NCBI GenBank assembly: GCA_017561105.1
Contig: JAFZDR010000194.1
Span: 1-8,259, forward strand
DNA length: 8,259 nucleotides
Source of the DNA: Alistipes sp.
GTDB lineage: Bacteria; Bacteroidota; Bacteroidia; Bacteroidales; Rikenellaceae
Reading direction: 5' to 3'
In this document: positions 5,398-8,259 of the stretch, in pieces
Numbering within the stretch: position 1 is the stretch's first letter
Layout: the number at the start of each line of letters is the position of its first letter
Notes under the pieces: generated by a model
The model's input: only the letters and a program-made list of their open reading frames with translations
Database searches by the model: none
What the model was told of the DNA's origin: nothing
Position numbers and translations under genes: made by a program

Positions 5398-6354
5398 ATG
5401 AAAAAATTTACCTGCGTAGAGGATATAGGCTACTTGAAGGAGGCTTTGCGCGAGGCCTTGGAGGTTAAGCGTGACCGCTTTGCCTACAAACATTTGGGCG
5501 AGAACAAGACTTTGTTGATGATCTTCTTCAACTCGTCACTCCGCACCCGTCTTTCGACTCAGAAGGCGGCGATGAACCTCGGCATGAATGTTATGGTGCT
5601 CGATGTAAATCAGGGCGCATGGAAGCTCGAGACCGAGCGTGGCGTTGTGATGGATGGCGATAAGGCCGAGCACTTGTTGGAGGCTATTCCGGTAATGGGC
5701 TCGTACTGCGATATTATCGGTGTGCGTTCGTTCGCAGGTTTGAAGGATCGCAAGGAGGACTACGAGGAGCGCGTTATCGAGCAGTTTATCAAATACTCGG
5801 GACGCCCCGTATTCAGCATGGAGGCTGCAACACGCCACCCATTGCAGAGCTTTGCCGATTTGATTACTATCGAGGAGCACAAGCGCACAGCTCGTCCTAA
5901 GGTTGTATTGACCTGGGCTCCGCACCCTAAGGCGTTGCCTCAGGCTGTAGCAAACTCGTTTGCAGAGTGGGTACTCAAAAGCGACTACGAGTTGGTTATC
6001 ACTCACCCTGAGGGCTACGAGCTTGACGAAGAGTTTACTCGCGGTGCCACTATCGAGTATGACCAGCGCAAGGCGTTCGAGGGGGCGGACTTCATCTACG
6101 CGAAGAACTGGTCGGCATACGCAGGCAACAACTACGGAAAGGTTTTGTGCGAGGATAAGGATTGGACCGTTGATGCCGAGAAGATGGCACTCACCAACAA
6201 TGCATTCTTTATGCACTGTCTGCCTGTGCGTCGCAATATGATTGTAACCGACGAGGTTATCGAGGCTCCGACAAGCCTTGTTATTCCTGAGGCTGCCAAC
6301 CGCGAGATTTCGGCACAGGTGGTTTTGAAACGAATGTTGGAGGATTTGCAGTAA
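5398..6354 (+). CDS. argF': N-succinylornithine transcarbamylase (SOTCase-type ArgF')
   Basis: This enzyme transfers the carbamoyl group of carbamoyl phosphate to N-acylornithine, making N-acylcitrulline. It replaces ordinary ornithine transcarbamylase. The 318 residues closely follow the Bacteroides fragilis SOTCase as I remember it. They include the carbamoyl-phosphate loop SSLRTR (46-51), the acyl-ornithine-binding stretch 69-101 (LDVNQGAWKLETERG, then DGDKAEHLLEA), HPLQS (147-151) and HCLPVRR (273-279). Published work places the acetyl/succinyl choice on one residue: Glu92 in the Xanthomonas acetyl enzyme and Pro90 in the B. fragilis succinyl enzyme. Here residue 90 is Ala, which lacks the carboxylate of the acetyl type, so succinylornithine is the better prediction. 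The gene begins 13 nt after argD, and its TAA overlaps the argB ATG by one base. Databases may label such proteins acetylornithine carbamoyltransferase. Confidence 0.94.
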   Translation: MKKFTCVEDIGYLKEALREALEVKRDRFAYKHLGENKTLLMIFFNSSLRTRLSTQKAAMNLGMNVMVLDVNQGAWKLETERGVVMDGDKAEHLLEAIPVMGSYCDIIGVRSFAGLKDRKEDYEERVIEQFIKYSGRPVFSMEAATRHPLQSFADLITIEEHKRTARPKVVLTWAPHPKALPQAVANSFAEWVLKSDYELVITHPEGYELDEEFTRGATIEYDQRKAFEGADFIYAKNWSAYAGNNYGKVLCEDKDWTVDAEKMALTNNAFFMHCLPVRRNMIVTDEVIEAPTSLVIPEAANREISAQVVLKRMLEDLQ

Positions 6355-7139
6355 TGGCATTCGACAAGAATATAACCGTCGTAAAGATTGGTGGCAATGT
6401 TATCGACAACGAGGCGGCATTGGCTCGCTTTGTCAAGGATTTTGCTCAGCTGCCTTCGCCCAAGGTGTTAATTCACGGTGGCGGAAAGCTCGCTACGCGC
6501 CTGGCCGAGAAGTTGGAGATCCCGACCACTATGATTGAGGGCAGACGAGTTACCGACGCTGCAACACTCGATGTTGTGACAATGGTCTACGCGGGTCTTA
6601 TCAACAAGCAGGTGGTGGCAAAGTTGCAGGCTGCGGGTTGCAATGCTCTCGGATTTTCGGGTGCAGATGGCAATATAATACCTGCTATAAAGCGCAACCC
6701 CGAGCCACTCGACTACGGCTTTGTGGGCGATATCGATGCATCGAAGATAAATACGCAGTTGCTCGGCACACTGCTTGAGAGTGGTGTTACGCCGGTATTT
6801 TGCGCCATTACACACGACGGCAACGGATCGTTGCTCAACTCGAATGCCGACAGCGTCGCTTCGGCTGTAGCGGTAGCATCGGCATCTATTGCTCCGACCG
6901 ACCTTGTATTCTGCTTCGAGAAGCAGGGCGTCTTGCGCGATGTAGAGGACGACAGCTCGGTGATATCGCTTATCACAAAGACCGACTACCCCGCTCTGCG
7001 CAACGAGGGTATCATCTCGAAGGGTATGATTCCGAAGATTGACAACGCCTTCCGCGCAATCGAGAGCGGAGTTGCAAGTGTAACAATCAAACAATCGGAG
7101 TGCGTAGCAAACCCTACCGCAGGCACAACAATCAAATAA
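6354..7139 (+). CDS. argB: N-acylglutamate kinase
   Basis: ArgB phosphorylates the gamma-carboxyl of N-acylglutamate with ATP, the second step of the pathway. The 261-residue protein is an amino-acid kinase: VVKIGGNVID (9-18) with phosphate-stabilising Lys11, the glycine-rich IHGGGK (40-45), the substrate-binding arginine region GRRVTD (63-68), NSNAD (162-166) in the substrate/nucleotide site, and KGMIPKI (223-229) with the second catalytic lysine. The chain begins almost directly with the first strand. It therefore lacks the extra N-terminal helix that arginine-inhibited hexameric kinases use, so an E. coli-like dimer without that feedback is expected; this is inference. Its start overlaps the argF' stop (TAATG), suggesting coupled translation. 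Succinyl- rather than acetylglutamate is the likely substrate here. Confidence 0.95.
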   Translation: MAFDKNITVVKIGGNVIDNEAALARFVKDFAQLPSPKVLIHGGGKLATRLAEKLEIPTTMIEGRRVTDAATLDVVTMVYAGLINKQVVAKLQAAGCNALGFSGADGNIIPAIKRNPEPLDYGFVGDIDASKINTQLLGTLLESGVTPVFCAITHDGNGSLLNSNADSVASAVAVASASIAPTDLVFCFEKQGVLRDVEDDSSVISLITKTDYPALRNEGIISKGMIPKIDNAFRAIESGVASVTIKQSECVANPTAGTTIK

Positions 7140-7144
7140 AAACT

Positions 7145-8224
7145 ATGCAGATGACGGCAAATGATGCAGTAGCACTACTTCAAAAACTTATCGCCACACC
7201 ATCTCTCTCGGGCGACGAGAGCGAAACGGCAGATATTCTCGCGGCAGAACTCACCTCGAGGGGTGTTGCCGTGCGTCGTCATCACAACAATATTTGGGCA
7301 TTATCAAAGGAATTCGACAGCAACAAGCCAACCCTTATGCTCAATTCACACCAGGACACCGTAAAACCGTCGCAGAACTACACTCGCGACCCATTCGAGC
7401 CCACTATCGAAGAGGGCAAACTCTACGGCTTGGGTAGTAATGATGCGGGAGCTTCGTTGGTGTCGCTCGTTGCAACTTTCTGCAACAACTACGACACCTC
7501 AACCCTACCCTACAACCTCCTGCTTGCGCTGACTGCCGAGGAGGAGAATATGGGCGAAAAGGGTATGCGCTCATTTCTGCCACACCTCAAGGAGGAGGGC
7601 ATTAAGGTAGATATGGTTTTGGTGGGCGAGCCTACCTCTATGCAACCTGCTGTCGGAGAGAGAGGTTTGGTGGTCTTGGATTGCACCTCCCACGGAAAGA
7701 GTGGCCACGCAGCCCGCAATGAGGGCGAAAATGCGCTCTACAAGGCGATGAACGATATCGAAAAGCTCCGCAACTTCCGTTTTGAAAAGATGTCGGAGTT
7801 GCTCGGCGATATAAAGATTACCGTAACGCAGATTTCGGCCGGCACACAGCACAACATCGTGCCCGACGAGTGTCGTTTTGTGGTCGATATCCGCACCACC
7901 GATGCCTACACAAATGAGGAGGTTGTCGAGCTGCTGCAAGGCGCAGTCGAGTGCGATGCAAAGCCTCGCTCGACACGAGTTCGCGCATCGGCAATAGCAC
8001 TTTCGCACCCTTTAGTAGAGGCGGCAGTGGAGATTGGCCGCAAGCCATTTATCTCGCCAACAACATCAGACAGAGCCATTATGCAGGGCCTTCCAGCACT
8101 GAAAATGGGCGTAGGCGAGTCGTCGCGTTCGCATACGGCAGATGAATTTGTCCTCGTAGGCGAGATTGAGGAGGGCGTTGCACTCTACCAGAAACTTTTG
8201 AACGAATTAAGTAACAAACTTTAG
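7145..8224 (+). CDS. argE: M20-family N-acylcitrulline/ornithine deacylase
   Basis: In a transcarbamylase-first pathway this enzyme removes the acyl group from N-acylcitrulline to release citrulline. The 359-residue protein has M20 zinc-peptidase architecture. Metal ligands and catalytic residues appear in order: NSHQD (His69, Asp71), GLGSNDAG (Asp100, bridging), TAEEE (catalytic Glu133 and ligand Glu134), VGEPT (Glu162), and SHTADEF (His330). The inserted lid/dimer domain carries GKSGHAARNEGENA (184-197) with His188. I chose the ATG at 7145, 5 nt after argB; a GTG at 7100 would add 15 residues but overlaps argB by 40 nt and adds nothing family-like. The ATG at 7151 is a second possibility. 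Related M20 enzymes act on acetylornithine, lysine intermediates or dipeptides; complete operon context supports the arginine role. Confidence 0.9.
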   Translation: MQMTANDAVALLQKLIATPSLSGDESETADILAAELTSRGVAVRRHHNNIWALSKEFDSNKPTLMLNSHQDTVKPSQNYTRDPFEPTIEEGKLYGLGSNDAGASLVSLVATFCNNYDTSTLPYNLLLALTAEEENMGEKGMRSFLPHLKEEGIKVDMVLVGEPTSMQPAVGERGLVVLDCTSHGKSGHAARNEGENALYKAMNDIEKLRNFRFEKMSELLGDIKITVTQISAGTQHNIVPDECRFVVDIRTTDAYTNEEVVELLQGAVECDAKPRSTRVRASAIALSHPLVEAAVEIGRKPFISPTTSDRAIMQGLPALKMGVGESSRSHTADEFVLVGEIEEGVALYQKLLNELSNKL

Positions 8225-8226
8225 AT

Positions 8227-8259
8227 ATGAAACTTTGGAACAAGGGATTTGAGCCCGAC
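8227..8259 (+). CDS. argH: argininosuccinate lyase, first 11 codons (partial)
   Basis: An ATG 2 nt after the argE stop opens a reading frame that runs to the window edge, giving MKLWNKGFEPD. This matches the usual ArgH N-terminus (KLW-x-K-G-F/Y at the very start). ArgH splits argininosuccinate into arginine and fumarate, the final step and the only one otherwise missing from this operon. The fragment is too short to show catalytic motifs, so the call relies on the N-terminal pattern plus operon context. Confidence 0.85.
   Translation, partial: MKLWNKGFEPD

Noticed and set aside
5398..6354. Ordinary ornithine transcarbamylase (argF/argI)
   Set aside because: The long acyl-binding stretch at 69-101 with QGAWKLETERG is specific to the acylornithine type, and the operon has a deacylase to act after it.
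5536..6360. 274-codon ORF on the minus strand opposite argF'
   Set aside because: Same reason: a shadow of a strongly conserved sense gene. Similar antisense frames occur opposite argC, argD, argB and argE.
7100..7144. Upstream GTG start for argE adding 15 residues
   Set aside because: It overlaps argB by 40 nt, and the added residues are basic and unlike M20 N-termini. The ATG at 7145 fits the operon spacing.

Overview
The window looks like chromosomal DNA from a member of the order Bacteroidales. It has Bacteroidetes-type promoters (TTTG about 19 bp ahead of TAnnTTTG), A-rich translation starts without clear Shine-Dalgarno sites, a tRNA gene without encoded CCA, and a Bacteroides-type N-succinylornithine transcarbamylase. 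The coding DNA is moderately GC-rich with frequent TCG serine codons, while the spacers are AT-rich. A Rikenellaceae/Alistipes-like source is a guess that the sequence alone cannot settle.

Left part (1-1367). The 5' half of a Gfo/Idh/MocA-family oxidoreductase runs leftward off the window. Divergent from it, with its own consensus promoter and terminator, is a tRNA-Gln(CUG) gene. About 500 bases without a recognisable protein gene follow. They hold an 18-bp inverted repeat around the tRNA terminator, a GC-rich island containing an inverted near-copy of the tRNA 3' end and closed by ten T, a promoter-like site ahead of a 50-codon ORF, a small hairpin, and the likely promoter of the arginine operon.

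Right part (1368-8259). Eight tightly packed co-directional genes cover every step from glutamate to arginine: a GNAT N-acylglutamate synthase, argG, argC, argD, argF', argB, argE and the first 11 codons of argH. Most junctions overlap by 1 nt or lie within 20 nt. The exception is an 88-nt argC-argD spacer filled by a large imperfect hairpin built of 7-nt repeats.

How the genes work together. The synthase acylates glutamate, ArgB phosphorylates it, ArgC reduces it to the semialdehyde, and ArgD transaminates it to N-acylornithine. ArgF' carbamoylates that product to N-acylcitrulline, ArgE removes the acyl group to give citrulline, and ArgG and ArgH make arginine. Because ArgF' matches the Bacteroides SOTCase, the acyl group is probably succinyl rather than acetyl. 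Carbamoyl phosphate synthase and ArgR are not in the window. The arginine genes themselves belong to a known pathway. The less explained material is the 851-1367 spacer, the argC-argD hairpin and residue 90 of ArgF'.
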